From Nannocystis pusilla (GTDB lineage: Bacteria > Myxococcota_A > Polyangia > Nannocystales > Nannocystaceae), in the NCBI RefSeq assembly GCF_026626665.1, contig NZ_JAPNKE010000002.1:5247168-5311167 (forward strand): 64,000 bases of DNA. Reading direction: 5' to 3'. The notes under the pieces are model-generated. The model did no database searches. It saw only the letters and a program-made list of their open reading frames with translations, and was not told where the DNA came from. The translations under genes and the position numbers were made by a program. Within the stretch, counting starts at the first letter, position 1. Every line of letters begins with the position of its first letter. This document shows positions 9,218-21,403 of this stretch, one piece after another.

Positions 9218-10743
9218 ATGCGCGTGTTCAGATTATTCTCGACCTTCCTTGGCCCTCTGGTGCTGGCGAGCGGATGCGGCGGCGTCGATCCGGGCGCCAC
9301 CACCGGCCAAGCTTCGCTCGATCCGTCGACCGGCGATCCCTCGACCGGCACGAGCACGACCACGACCACGGGTCCCGGGGACACGGCCCCGACGACGAGC
9401 ACGAGCACGACCACGACCACCAGCGAGAGCACGGGCGTCGGTCCTACCACCGCGGACACCGAGGCCACCAATTCGACCTCGGCGCCGGCGAGACCCAGGG
9501 CGAGACCGAGGGCGGCTGCCCTGTCGCTCCGAACGACGCCAGCATCACGGGCACCGTCTACGCGCCCAACCAGGTCATCCCCGTGAGCGGCGCGCTGGTG
9601 TACGCGACCGACACCCAGCCCGAGGGCATCCCCGACGCGGTGTACTGCACCGAGTGCGTGCAGCTCGCGTGCGAGACGCAGTTCGCCCTGACGAAGCCGG
9701 ACGGCAGCTTCGACCTGGCCGTGCCCGCGGGGTCGAAGTACGTCGTGGTGCAGAAGGGCCAGTTCATGCGCGTGACGGAGGTCCAGCTCGCCGCCGGCGT
9801 CAACCCGCTGCCCGTCGAGGTGACCTCGCTGCCCGATCACCGCGACGCGGCGAACGGGCTCTACATCCCCAACATCGCGCTCGGGCTCGGCTCCTACGAT
9901 CGCCTGGAGGACGCGCTCGGCAAGCTCGGCCTCGCCGACACCCTCGTCGACCCGGGCTCCTACTCCGAGACCCTCGTCGAGGGGACCCAGCAATTCGACA
10001 TGTGGGACAACGGCGGCGACGGGCTGTACACCACGGTCGGCTCGGTCGGCGAGCTCGTGCTCGACTACGACAAGCTGTCGAAGTACCACGTCCTGTTCAT
10101 GCCCTGCTCCTCCGATCCGTACCTGTCCGAGTTCTCGTCGGACCTCGGCAAGGACAACCTGCGCAAGTGGGTCGCCGCGGGCGGCAAGTTCTACGTCTCC
10201 GATTGGTCCAACGAATACCTGTCGGCCGCCTTCGACCAGTACCAGACCTTCTATCAAGACATGGACTTCGGCGGGCCCGACCTGTACTCGCCGTACGACT
10301 CGCTCGGCACCGTCCTCGACCCCGACCTGCTGGCCTGGCTGGAGGCGCTGCCGCCGGCCCTGAAGGACATCAACCCGCTGAACGGCGGCTTCGGCCACCC
10401 CGTGATCTCCGCGCTCCCGCAGATCGAGACCGTGGACAATTGGTCCGGCGTGGCCGCGACCCCGCCGGTGCTCGTCGACGACGGCATGGGCGGACAGATC
10501 GACGTCGGCCACAAGACGTGGATCGAGGGCCCCGGCGACGGCTACAACGCGCCCAGCACCCCCAACCCGCTGACGATCACCGGCCACTACGGCTGCGGAA
10601 AGATCATGTTCACGACCTACCACATGGCCGAGGCGTCGGATTCGTACATCGGTCTGACGCCGCAGGAGCTGGTGCTCCTGTATCTGATCCTCGAGATCGG
10701 GGTCTGCCAGGAAGCATTCGAGCCGCCCCCGCCGCCGCGCTGA
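9218..10743 (+). CDS. Large lipoprotein with carboxypeptidase-regulatory-like N-domain (one frameshift)
   Basis: About 508 residues once a lost base near 9484-9488 is restored. Lipobox LASGC is followed by a long Thr/Ser-rich linker, the local hallmark for surface lipoproteins. The folded part begins with SITGTVYAPNQVIPVSGALV and PDGSFDLAVPAGSKYVVV, the pattern of a carboxypeptidase-regulatory-like beta domain. A roughly 300-residue region follows with KYHVLFMPCSSDP and GGKFYVSDWSNEY, reminiscent of a ThuA/glutamine-amidotransferase-like fold. Homology is weak and no enzyme is claimed. An alternative in-frame ATG is at 9203. Confidence 0.7.
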
Positions 10744-10748
10744 TGAAG

Positions 10749-10868
10749 CGGGGGTGCAGTCGCCCCCGGGGCGGCCCTGCGTCTGGCCCGTAAGCCCGCA
10801 GAACCGGTCGGAACAGCGTACGGCGCTGCCTTGCGCCGTGCGCGATTTTGTGCGTCACTTTCAGTGAC
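10749..10868 (+). terminator. Three short hairpins after the lipoprotein gene
   Basis: Three perfect inverted repeats lie in the 331-bp gap after the stop: 10749-10768 (CGGGGG...CCCCCG), 10820-10839 (ACGGCGC, 6-nt loop, GCGCCGT, followed by GCGCGATTTT), and 10854-10868 (GTCACT-TTC-AGTGAC). The second, with its short T run, is the best terminator candidate. The third could instead be an operator for the downstream operon. Nothing else is visible in the gap. Confidence 0.4.
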
Positions 10869-11074
10869 CGGATCCGGCCGGCGGTGACACTACCGACGAG
10901 CCGCCGGCGTCCCGACACCACCCATTCCCTGAATGCACGATCGCGACCGCATCGCGGCGCAAGACCTCGCATTGCTCGCCACCCGCTTTCGCCGCGTTGA
11001 ATCGATCGACCTTCGAGCGGCATCGCCTGTCGTGATCGATTCGTCCGGGGCTGCTCGCCTCCTTCACTTTCGAA

Positions 11075-11991
11075 ATGGGCCCATTGGAATCCACCATCTT
11101 GATCACCGGCTCCGCGGGCCTCGTCGGCACCGCGCTGGCGGCTCGGCTTCGCAGCCGCGATTTCGGCGTCCGCACCTTCGACCTACGCGACCCTCGTCCG
11201 GCAGGCCGCGGCGACGTCCGCGACCTCGAGGCCGTGCGCCGCGCCGTCTCGGGTTGCAGCGGAATCGTACACCTCGCCGCCGTCTCGCGCGTCGTCTGGG
11301 GCGAGCGAGATCCGGAGCTCTGCCGCGCGACCAACCTCGGCGGCACGCGTCGTCTCCTCGAGGCCGCCCTCGCTGCGCCCGCGCGCCCGTGGCTGATCTT
11401 CGCCAGCAGCCGCGAGGTCTACGGCCAGCCCGCGAGCTTGCCCGTCGAGGAGGACGCCCCGCTCGCGCCGATCAACGTCTACGGCCACACCAAGGCCGCT
11501 GGCGAGCACATGGTCGCCGAGGCTCGCGGTCTCGGCCTGCGCGCCGCGGTCGTGCGCCTGTCCAACGTCTACGGCAGCCTCGCCGACCATCACGATCGCG
11601 TGATCCCGGCCTTCGTGCGCGCCGCGGTCCGCGGGCACGGTCTGCGCGTCGACGGAGCCGATCACACCTTCGACTTCACCCACGTCGACGACACCGCGCG
11701 CGGCATCGCGGCGCTCGCCGAGCTGCTCGCCCGCGGCGAATCGCCGCCGCCGCCGATCCATCTCCTCACGGGTCGACCGACCACGCTCGGCGAGGCCGCG
11801 GTCCTCGCGGTCGAGCTCGCCGGGACTGGGGCCCCGATCGTCACCGCGCCGCCGCGCCAGTTCGACGTCGCCCGCTTCTACGGCGACCCCGCGCGGGCCC
11901 GGCGATGGCTCGGCTGGGAGCCCCGCGTGACGCTGCGCGAGGGCCTCGCGCGCTTCATCGCCGCGGTGCGAGCCGAGGAGGCGGTCGCGCC

Positions 11992-11995
<4 letters not shown>
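11075..11995 (+). CDS. NAD-dependent epimerase/dehydratase (extended SDR)
   Basis: 306 residues. The Rossmann motif is ILITGSAGLVGTALAARL near the N-terminus. HLAAVS follows, and the active site is SSREVYG with YGHTKAAGE (Tyr and Lys of YxxxK). This is the sugar-nucleotide epimerase/dehydratase family, which modifies NDP-sugars; the exact substrate is not readable. Its stop overlaps the ATG of the glycosyltransferase (ATGA), so it heads a coupled operon and could supply the sugar donor. Confidence 0.88.
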
Positions 11996-14331
<2,336 letters not shown>

Positions 14332-14335
<4 letters not shown>

Positions 14336-16002
14336 CCGCGGCGCTCGACTGGTCGCGCATCCGCGTCGCCGACGACGACTCGCATCACGTGCTCGACGGC
14401 GCCGCGCTCTACCCCGGGCGTTTCGACGCCGTCCTCAAGTTCCACCCGCCGGGCCTGGCCCCGGTCCGCCTCGGAGGCGAGGCCTGGCACATCGACCCTC
14501 ACGGGCGTCCGGCCTACGCGCGTCGCTTCTGCGCCACCTTCGGCTTCTACGAGGGGCTGGCCGCCGTGAGCGACCACGACGGCTGGCACCACATCCACCC
14601 CGACGGCAGCGAGCTCGCCGCGGCACGGCACGCCTGGTGCGGCAACTTTCAGGGCGGCCTCTGTACCGTGCGCGACGCAGAGGGCTCCTATCATCACATC
14701 GATCGCCAGGGCCGACCGATCTACAGCGACCGCTGGCGCTACGCCGGCGACTTCCGCGACGGCAGCGCCGTGGTCCAGCGCGACGACGGCCGCTCGAGCC
14801 ACATCGACGCGCGCGGCCTTCCGCTCCACGACCGCTGGCTGCTCGACCTCGACGTCTTCCACAAGGGCTTCGCGCGCGCCCGTGACGACGCCGGCTGGAC
14901 GCACGTCGATCGCCGGGGCCGCCCGGTCTACTCGCGCCGCTTCGCCGCGGTCGAACCATTTTACAACGGCCAGGCGCGGGTCGAATGTCATGACGGCAGC
15001 CTGGAGGTCATCGACGAGACGGGCCGGTGCCTCGCCCGGCTCCGCGGGCCGCGGCGCAGCGAGTTCCACGCGCTGTCGGCGGACATCGTCGGCGCCTGGC
15101 GGACCGACACGATCGCCGCCGCAGTCGAGCTCGGCGTCTTCGACGTCTTGCCTGCCGACATCGACGAATTGACCGCGCGCTGCGGCCTCTCCGTCGACGG
15201 CGCCCATCGACTGCTGCGCGCCCTCGCCGAGCTCGGCCTCGTCGAATCACAGGACTGCGCCACCTGGAAATCGACCGACCGCGGTGATTATCTCCGCCGC
15301 GATCATCCGCACGGCCTCGCCGACGCCGCGCTCGAGTCGGCCGGGCCGCTGCGCGCCCGCTGGTCGCGGCTCGTCGCCGCGCTGCGCGACTCGACCTGGC
15401 GCCCGCCCGACATCTTCCGCGAGGTCGCGGCTACACCTGCCCGTCGCGCCGCGCATCACCGCATGCTGCAGAGCTACGCGGCTCACGACTACGCGCCGCT
15501 GGTCGCCCGCCTCCCGGTGCCCGAGCACGGCGCCGTCCTCGACGCCGGCGGAGGGACCGGCGCGCTCGCCCGCATGCTCGCCGACGCCTGGCCGCGCGCC
15601 TCGTTCGCAGTGCTCGACCTCCCCGAGATCGTCGCCGAGCTCGCGCCCCACCCCCGCATCATCCCGCTCCCCGGCGACCTGTTCGCCCCGTGGCCGGCCA
15701 CCGCCGACTTGATCGTCCTCGCGCGCGTGCTTCACGACTGGGACGACATCGACGCCGCCGCGATCCTGGCCCGCGCGCGCGAGGCTTTGCGAGCGGGCGG
15801 CAAGCTCGTCGCGCTCGAGCTGCTGCTCGCCGACCCTCACCCCGCCGGCGGCCTGTGCGACCTCCACCTGCGCGTCGTCACCGGCGGCCGCGAGCGCACC
15901 GAGCAAGCGTTCCGCGCCCTGTTCGCGGGCGCCGGCCTGCGCCTCTGCGCCTGCGAGCCGGCGGGCGAGCTCCTCCACATCCTCACCGGAGAACCTGCAT
16001 GA
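14332..16002 (+). CDS. WG-repeat protein fused to SAM-dependent O-methyltransferase
   Basis: 556 residues. Residues 25-235 hold about five WG-type repeats (GWHHIHPDGSEL, SYHHIDRQGRPIYSDRW, GWTHVDRRGRPVYSRRF), a beta-rich module used for binding. From about 245 an O-methyltransferase begins with a winged-helix dimerisation domain (DTIAAAVELGVFDVLP), then the SAM-binding loop LDAGGGTG at 403-410, and VLHDWDD, typical of plant/antibiotic-type O-methyltransferases. Substrate unknown. The ATG overlaps the radical SAM stop and its own TGA overlaps the next ATG at 15999, so all are made together, fitting a small specialised-metabolite or glycan-modification operon. Confidence 0.88.
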
Positions 16003-17838
16003 GCGTGTCACCCCGCCGGACCTCGCGACGCACCTCGACGCTGCCCGCAACGCCTACCGCGACGCCACCCACGAAGAGGCGCTGAACCACAACCTCGCCC
16101 TCCTCGGCGCAGCCGAACAGGTGGGTCATCGGCTCGGGCAGATCCTCGGGCATCGCTTCATCGGGCTCTGTCAGTATCGACTCGACCGCCTGGAGGACTC
16201 GGAGCAATCCTTCAACCGCGCGCTGCAGCTCGCCGAGGACACCGGGGAGACGGAGCAGGCGCTGCTGATCCACAATCACCTGGCCGCGACTCTGGTCGGG
16301 CTCGGCCGCCTGGACCACGCTCACCAGCTGCTCCGGGACGCGCTGAGCCGCGCCGCGCTCCCCGAGCACCTGCACGCGCACGCCCGCCTCCTCGGCAACA
16401 TGGGCGCGCTGTTCGACGAGCTCGGCCAGCGCGAACGGGCCGACGAGTGCTACGCCAAGTTCGAGGTGCTCCACGAGCTGCTGGGCAACCCGCACCGCCT
16501 GGCCAACGCCCGCGGCCTCGCGGCCCGGTCCGCCGAGCTGCGCGGGGACTTCGAGGTCGCCGAGCAGAAGTACAGGCAGGAGTTCGAGCTCGCCGAGCGC
16601 TCCGGCGATCCGCTGCGCCAGATCGCCGCGATCATGCACCGCGGCCGGATGGCCCAGCACCTGCAGCGATTCGACGAGGCCGAGGAGCACTTCCGCCGCG
16701 CGGTGACGATGGCCCACGAGCGCCCCTACGAGCGGCGACTCGTCCTCGCGTGCATCTCCTACGCCGGGTTTTTGCGCGAGCGAGGCGACTGGGTCGGCGC
16801 CCACGCCCTCCTGAAAGACGCCGAGTCGCACTACAGCCGTCCGGAGCAGCGCGCGCTCGTCCACCACGGCCTCGCGCTCCTGCTCCGCGAGGCCCGGCTG
16901 TTCGCCGAGTCGCTGTGGCACATGCAACGCTCGGTGAAGGCCCGCGACGAGATGTACCGGCCGCTGAAGGTCGAAGCGGTGCGGAAGATGGCGCAGCGGC
17001 GGCTGCAGGAGCTGCGGGAGTTCGTCCGCGAGCTGGTCCACGAGGCGTATCGCGTCGTCCGTGACGAAGAGGAGCTCGAGGAGCTCGCGCAGCTCGTCGA
17101 TCAGGTGGAGGGCCCGAACGCCTGGCGCCGCTACCGCCAGGAGATCGAGCAGCACAAGGGCGAGCCGATCCACGAGCACTTGAAGACGCTGCGAGAGCAG
17201 GCCGAGTCCGTGTGGCGGAAGCTGCTCCCCGGCTTCGATGAGGTCCACGAGGAGACCCGCGACAAGCTGCGCCAGGCCGAGCTGTCCTACAGCAGCAGCG
17301 TCGACGACCTCGGCCGCAGCGCCCACCTCCTCGCGCTGGTGCTCGAGGGAGAGCTCAAGCGGCGCGTGTTCGACCGCGCACAACGCGGATTCACCGGCAC
17401 GCACCCACCCAAGGAGGGTGGCAAACGCAAGGAGTCCTTTGCCACAAGGAATTCGTCGACCACAAAGAGAAGTCGAACGGACAGGCGCGAAAGCGATGGA
17501 CCCTGAAGGACATGCTCAAGGTCTTCGCGGAGGTCGTCTCCGACGAGCAGGCCCCGCCGGGCGACTTCCTGAACCAGCTGCGCGACCGCCTGCGCCCGTG
17601 CCTGCCCGTCGTGCGTCGGCTCGCCGCGCTCGATCGACCGATCCAGTGCCTCGACAGATCCACCCACAACATCGTCGAGCTCCGCAACGCGATCGCCCAT
17701 GGCGAGGGCACGAAGGACCTGCGACGGATCCAGATCGACGCGATCAAACGGACCCTCGCGCTCGAGCGGCCCTCCGCGGACGAGCCCACGATCTTGCAGG
17801 GCCTGCTGACGCTATGCCTCGAACCCGCGACGCACTGA
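15999..17838 (+). CDS. TPR protein with C-terminal HEPN-like motif (two frameshifts)
   Basis: About 613 residues after restoring two bases, one in the CCCC run near 16011-16014 and one near 17405-17440. Residues up to about 330 are TPR helices (RLDRLEDSEQSFNRALQLAE and similar). A charged helical region follows. Near the C-terminus VELRNAIAHGEG (17674-17709) carries RNxxxH, the signature of HEPN domains, many of which are ribonucleases in toxin and defence systems. That this is an active HEPN is inferred from the motif alone. The start ATG overlaps the methyltransferase stop, and the end overlaps the phosphatase start by 25 bp. Confidence 0.65.
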
Positions 17839-18518
17839 CCCCGCGCTGGCCGGAGCGCGTGCCCCCGCTGCCCGCGGACACGCCCACCGATCGCCCCGTC
17901 AGCCTGCTGCTCCGCCACGGCGAGCGTCCGCCGCTCGCAGCCGGCGAGGTCGGCCTCGCTCTCGCGCTCACGCCTGCCGGCCTGGCGCAGGCCCAGGCCC
18001 TCGGCGCCGCGCTGTCCGGGCGCCTCGGGCGGCTGCACACGAGCCCCATCCTGCGCTGCCGCGAGACCGCCGAGGCCCTGCGCGCTGGTGCTCGCACGAC
18101 CCGCGCATGGACCGAGGACCACCTGCTCGGTGCGCCCGGCGTCTTCGTCGTCGACGGCGACCGCGCCCGCGAGCACTGGCACACCCGCGGCAACGAGGTC
18201 GTCCTGGAGCACCTCGCGTACGGCGACGAACGCTGGGCCGGGCTCGCCGAACCCAGGGCCGCCGCCCACCGCCTCGCAGCCCACCTCGCCGGGCCCCTGC
18301 GCGCCGCAGATGCCCCGGTCATCCACGTCTTCGTCACCCACGACGCCATCCTCTTGCCCGCGGTCGCCCGCCTGCTCGCCGCCGCGCTCGACCGCACCTG
18401 GTGCCCACATTTCCTCGAGGGCGCCGCCTTCTGGCGCGAGGGCGACGACCTCTGCCTCGCCTATCGCACGCTCCGCGGCCGCGTGGCGCTCCCTGTCGAC
18501 TCCGAGCGCGCCTCGTAG
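17814..18518 (+). CDS. Histidine phosphatase (phosphoglycerate mutase-like)
   Basis: 234 residues. The catalytic LLRHGE near residue 35 holds the phospho-accepting His of the histidine phosphatase superfamily. TSPILRCRETAEAL carries the Arg of the phosphate pocket, and VFVTHDAIL provides the second catalytic His. Such enzymes remove phosphate from sugars, nucleotides or proteins, and the substrate is not readable here. The start lies inside the 3' end of the TPR gene, marking the last gene of the operon. Its 3' end is followed at once by a 14-bp repeat array. Confidence 0.85.
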   Translation: MPRTRDALTPRWPERVPPLPADTPTDRPVSLLLRHGERPPLAAGEVGLALALTPAGLAQAQALGAALSGRLGRLHTSPILRCRETAEALRAGARTTRAWTEDHLLGAPGVFVVDGDRAREHWHTRGNEVVLEHLAYGDERWAGLAEPRAAAHRLAAHLAGPLRAADAPVIHVFVTHDAILLPAVARLLAAALDRTWCPHFLEGAAFWREGDDLCLAYRTLRGRVALPVDSERAS

Positions 18519-18556
18519 ACAAACCCCGAGCCGCTCGCGCTCCCCTGCACGCAGGT

Positions 18557-18612
18557 CGAAGCTCCCTCGACATGTCCCTCGAGACATGCCCCGAGAGACA
18601 CCTCGATCACCT
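18557..18612 (+). repeat. 14-bp tandem repeat array (about four units)
   Basis: Units start at 18571 (CATGTCCCTCGAGA), 18585 (CATGCCCCGAGAGA) and 18599 (CACCTCGATCACCT), exactly 14 bp apart, with a degenerate unit before them at 18557. The array lies between the convergent ends of the histidine phosphatase and alpha-CTD genes. Each CATG-YYY...RRR unit is partly self-complementary. It belongs to a family found elsewhere in the window. Confidence 0.75.
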
Positions 18613-18614
18613 CT

Positions 18615-18869
18615 TCAGGGCCGGGCCACCGGCGCCCCGTCGGGCCGCTTCCACTCCGGCAGCTCCATGCCCAGCGCGAAGCCCAGGCTGGTGACGTACT
18701 CTCGCAGCTCGTTGACGACCTTCTGGCCCGACGAGGGCCGGTCCAGCAGGTCCTCCGGGCGCCACTGCACGAGCTCGCCGAGGTAGACGATCCCGGCCTG
18801 GTGGAGGATGTTCCAGCTGCGGACCGAGATCTCGAGTTCTTCGACCAGGGTATCGAGGCGCTCATCCAT
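18615..18869 (-). CDS. Stand-alone RNA polymerase alpha C-terminal domain-like protein
   Basis: 84 residues. LEISVRSWNILHQAGIVYLG, ELVQWRPEDLLDRPSSGQKV and VNELREYVTSLGFALGMEL match the helix-hairpin-helix fold of the RpoA C-terminal domain, which binds UP elements and activators. No N-terminal assembly domain is present, so it is not the housekeeping alpha subunit. It may regulate transcription by DNA binding or by competing with alpha-CTD contacts. The ATG at 18869 fits the domain edge; an upstream in-frame extension lacks similarity. Confidence 0.8.
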   Translation of the reverse strand: MDERLDTLVEELEISVRSWNILHQAGIVYLGELVQWRPEDLLDRPSSGQKVVNELREYVTSLGFALGMELPEWKRPDGAPVARP

Positions 18870-19077
18870 GGCTGCGTGACTTTGCCGAGGGTCTGCAAGC
18901 CGTGTCAAGCGGCCGCGGCCGGCTCCCGGCCCCCGCGCGCTCACCTGTCTCTCGAGGCAGCCGCGCTTCAGGTGCCGCAGCCTCCGCTCGGCTCACGCGC
19001 CGGCGGCCTCGGCGCGTCGACGTGCGTCCGCTCCCGAGCTGCCGGCGCGCCGGGGCTCGCCGCTCGCAAGCAAAGAT

Positions 19078-19133
19078 GATGCTCGCAGGGACCTGTCCCT
19101 GCGAGCATGTCCTCTTGTTCAGCCTGCCCCCGT
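19078..19133 (+). terminator. Strong hairpin within a 14-bp repeat array
   Basis: A perfect 13-bp inverted repeat (ATGCTCGCAGGGA, loop CCTG, TCCCTGCGAGCAT) spans 19079-19108, just beyond the stop of the minus-strand peroxidase gene, with a short T-rich stretch beyond it on that strand. It should act as that gene's terminator. Its arms coincide with the 14-bp periodic units (starts at 19078, 19092, 19106 and possibly 19120), so terminator and repeat array are the same element here. Confidence 0.65.
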
Positions 19134-19158
19134 CCTCCGGCAGGCGTCCCCTCGCCGC

Positions 19159-20679
19159 TCACATATCGACCGACAGCCCGCTCGGCACCGTCAGCGGGAT
19201 CAGGTGCGAGAAGTCGGGCCCCGCGTCGTCGCTGAGCGCGTGCATGAACGACGTCAGGTAGTCGATCGTCCACCAGCCGTAGACGTCGACGGTGGCCATG
19301 AGTGGGTCGACGCCCTCGGCGATGATCGCCGCCCGGTTCTCGAGGAATTGCGAGTGCATCGCCACCTCGTCGACGCTGTCGGTGATGTCGTAGTCGAGCA
19401 GCGCGTCCTCGGGGTCGCCGTAATGGCGGATGAAGTCCTTGATGTCGTTGTAATGGCTCTGCCGACCCCAGGGCCCGGTGTACATGACGTTACGCAGCGG
19501 CGGGGTGCGCCACGCGTACTTGTCGTCCGGGTCGCCGGAGATCCGCATGCGCCCGAAGTCGTCGAGGCCGCCCGGGCCGTCGCCGCCGGGGACCGTGTCG
19601 CCGGGCCCGAACTGCGGCGCCAGCGTCTTGTGAAAGTCCTCGTCGGTGAACCCGTTGCCGGCGTGGCAGGACGTGCAGTTGCCGCGGTCGCTGTCGAGGA
19701 AGTGGCGGGCCCCGACCAGCTGGTTGTAGGAGAGCGCGTTGTCGTCGGCCGGGATCAAGAGGCCCGTGTCCGGGTCGTAGCGGCCGACGAAGCGGTCCCA
19801 CGGGGTGTCGTTGGAGAAGAAAGCGCGGAACTCGTAGGCCGCGATCGCGTTGCCGGCGTACGCGAAATGCATGTCTTCGAACGCGACGCCCGGGTAGGCC
19901 GCCTCGAACATGTCGACGTAGTCCGGGATCGCGCCCAGGCGGTCCATCATCATGCCCCACGCGCAGACGACGAAGTTGAGCGGCGGATTGTCGAGCGCGC
20001 AGTCGGTGGTGAAGTCGTTCTCGTTGGGGAAGCCGAGCATCTCCTGGTCGGTCACCTGCGGCATCATCGCCTGCCCGGCCGCGGCCCGCATGTCGGGGTC
20101 GAACGCGTCGTCCTGCCAGGAGAACGGGATGAAGGGACCGCCCAGCGGCGTCACGTAGCCGGAGGAGTCGATCGGCACCTTGTGGTCGACCGCCAGGCCG
20201 GTGCTGAGCTTGTGGAGGTTCCACAGCGGCTGCGTCGTCCGCCCGCCCACCAGCGCGCCCACGCGGGACGGGCCGATCCCGACGCCGCGGATGCCCCGGT
20301 TCATCGTCAGGTGGTCGGTCGTGCCGAGCCGCGGGTGGTGACACGTCGAGCACGACGTGTCCATGTTGCCGCTCAGGATCTTGTCGTAGAAGAGCGCCTC
20401 GCCGAGCTCGACCAGCTCGTCCGACGACGGCGGCGGCAGCTCGAGCGGCGTGATGCCGTTCTCCGCGATCAGCGCGCGGACCTGCGAGATGAGGTAACTC
20501 CGCGAACCGTAGGTGGTGAGCTCTCCGAACCCCTCGGTTTCACTCTCGGTCCCGACTCCGCTCTCGCTCTCGCTCTCCCCCGACCGCAGGCCGACCGGCT
20601 CGCTCGCCGGGGCATCGTCGCACGCGACCATGGGGATCATCGACAGCCACAGAACCGCCACAACACGATGCTTCAGCAT
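19159..20679 (-). CDS. Di-heme cytochrome c peroxidase/MauG-family lipoprotein
   Basis: 506 residues. Lipobox MVAC puts the lipidated Cys at residue 20, followed by a Ser/Glu-rich linker. Two c-type heme sites, CSTCHH (Cys110-His114) and CTSCH (about residue 335), define the CcpA/MauG family, which reduces peroxide or oxidises protein side chains at the envelope. Which activity applies is unknown. The ATG at 20679 has GGAG six bases upstream, so it is preferred over the TTG twelve bases earlier. Length is larger than classical CcpA (about 330), as in many myxobacterial versions. Confidence 0.88.
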   Translation of the reverse strand: MLKHRVVAVLWLSMIPMVACDDAPASEPVGLRSGESESESGVGTESETEGFGELTTYGSRSYLISQVRALIAENGITPLELPPPSSDELVELGEALFYDKILSGNMDTSCSTCHHPRLGTTDHLTMNRGIRGVGIGPSRVGALVGGRTTQPLWNLHKLSTGLAVDHKVPIDSSGYVTPLGGPFIPFSWQDDAFDPDMRAAAGQAMMPQVTDQEMLGFPNENDFTTDCALDNPPLNFVVCAWGMMMDRLGAIPDYVDMFEAAYPGVAFEDMHFAYAGNAIAAYEFRAFFSNDTPWDRFVGRYDPDTGLLIPADDNALSYNQLVGARHFLDSDRGNCTSCHAGNGFTDEDFHKTLAPQFGPGDTVPGGDGPGGLDDFGRMRISGDPDDKYAWRTPPLRNVMYTGPWGRQSHYNDIKDFIRHYGDPEDALLDYDITDSVDEVAMHSQFLENRAAIIAEGVDPLMATVDVYGWWTIDYLTSFMHALSDDAGPDFSHLIPLTVPSGLSVDM

Positions 20680-21403
20680 GACACGCTCCAAGCAGGAGAA
20701 CGACTCGGAATGCTCCGCAGAGCCCGTACGTCGTGGTTCACTTGTTCGGCGACTCGCCGTATCGCTACGTCACCTTTTCACTCACCCCAGCCCTGTCTCC
20801 GCGATCGCCCGCCGACCTCCCGCCCGTGCCACGAACCGTCGCACGAATGCCCCGCGGCCCACAAAAAGCTGGACGAACATTTTGCACGAACTATCCAGGT
20901 CGTCAAGGCGCGAACCGGCGATCGAGCATTCTTTTCGTTTCACCAGTGTCCACAATGTACCCCTGCCCCCTCCATCGCGCCCACACGCCTCGGGACTTTT
21001 CCGTAGTGAGCGGCCCAGACTCACCGGCCTCGATCGCGCCCGGAGAGTCGCACTCGCTCGCCGCTTTCAGCCACTGCGCTCATCCTTCGGTCCATCGTTT
21101 TTCTCGGCCCCTGTCGCTTTCACCTCGCGTCCTCACCCGCGCCCCTTTCGCTCGCAGATGCCTCCCGAGGCCCCCGGTAGCCCGGACGCGGGCGGCCCTC
21201 GTGACGCATGTCGCGTTGCATCATCTTGACGCGCCGACGCGCGGTCCCGGCTGTCCTGCCACGAACGCGATGTAGTCTGCAGAAATCGCGGACGAGACTG
21301 GATTTTCCGCCGACGCCTGGCTCGCGTCATTGGCGGCTCTCGGCAATGCCGACTCGCGGGCCCGCGCGTCCGCGGTCGCTCGGTCGGCGCGAATCGTACG
21401 CCC
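20680..21403 (+). other. Intergenic region, no supported gene
   Basis: About 720 bp of pyrimidine-rich DNA with several overlapping open frames that lack coding character. Probably the upstream region of the peroxidase gene. Confidence 0.5.
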
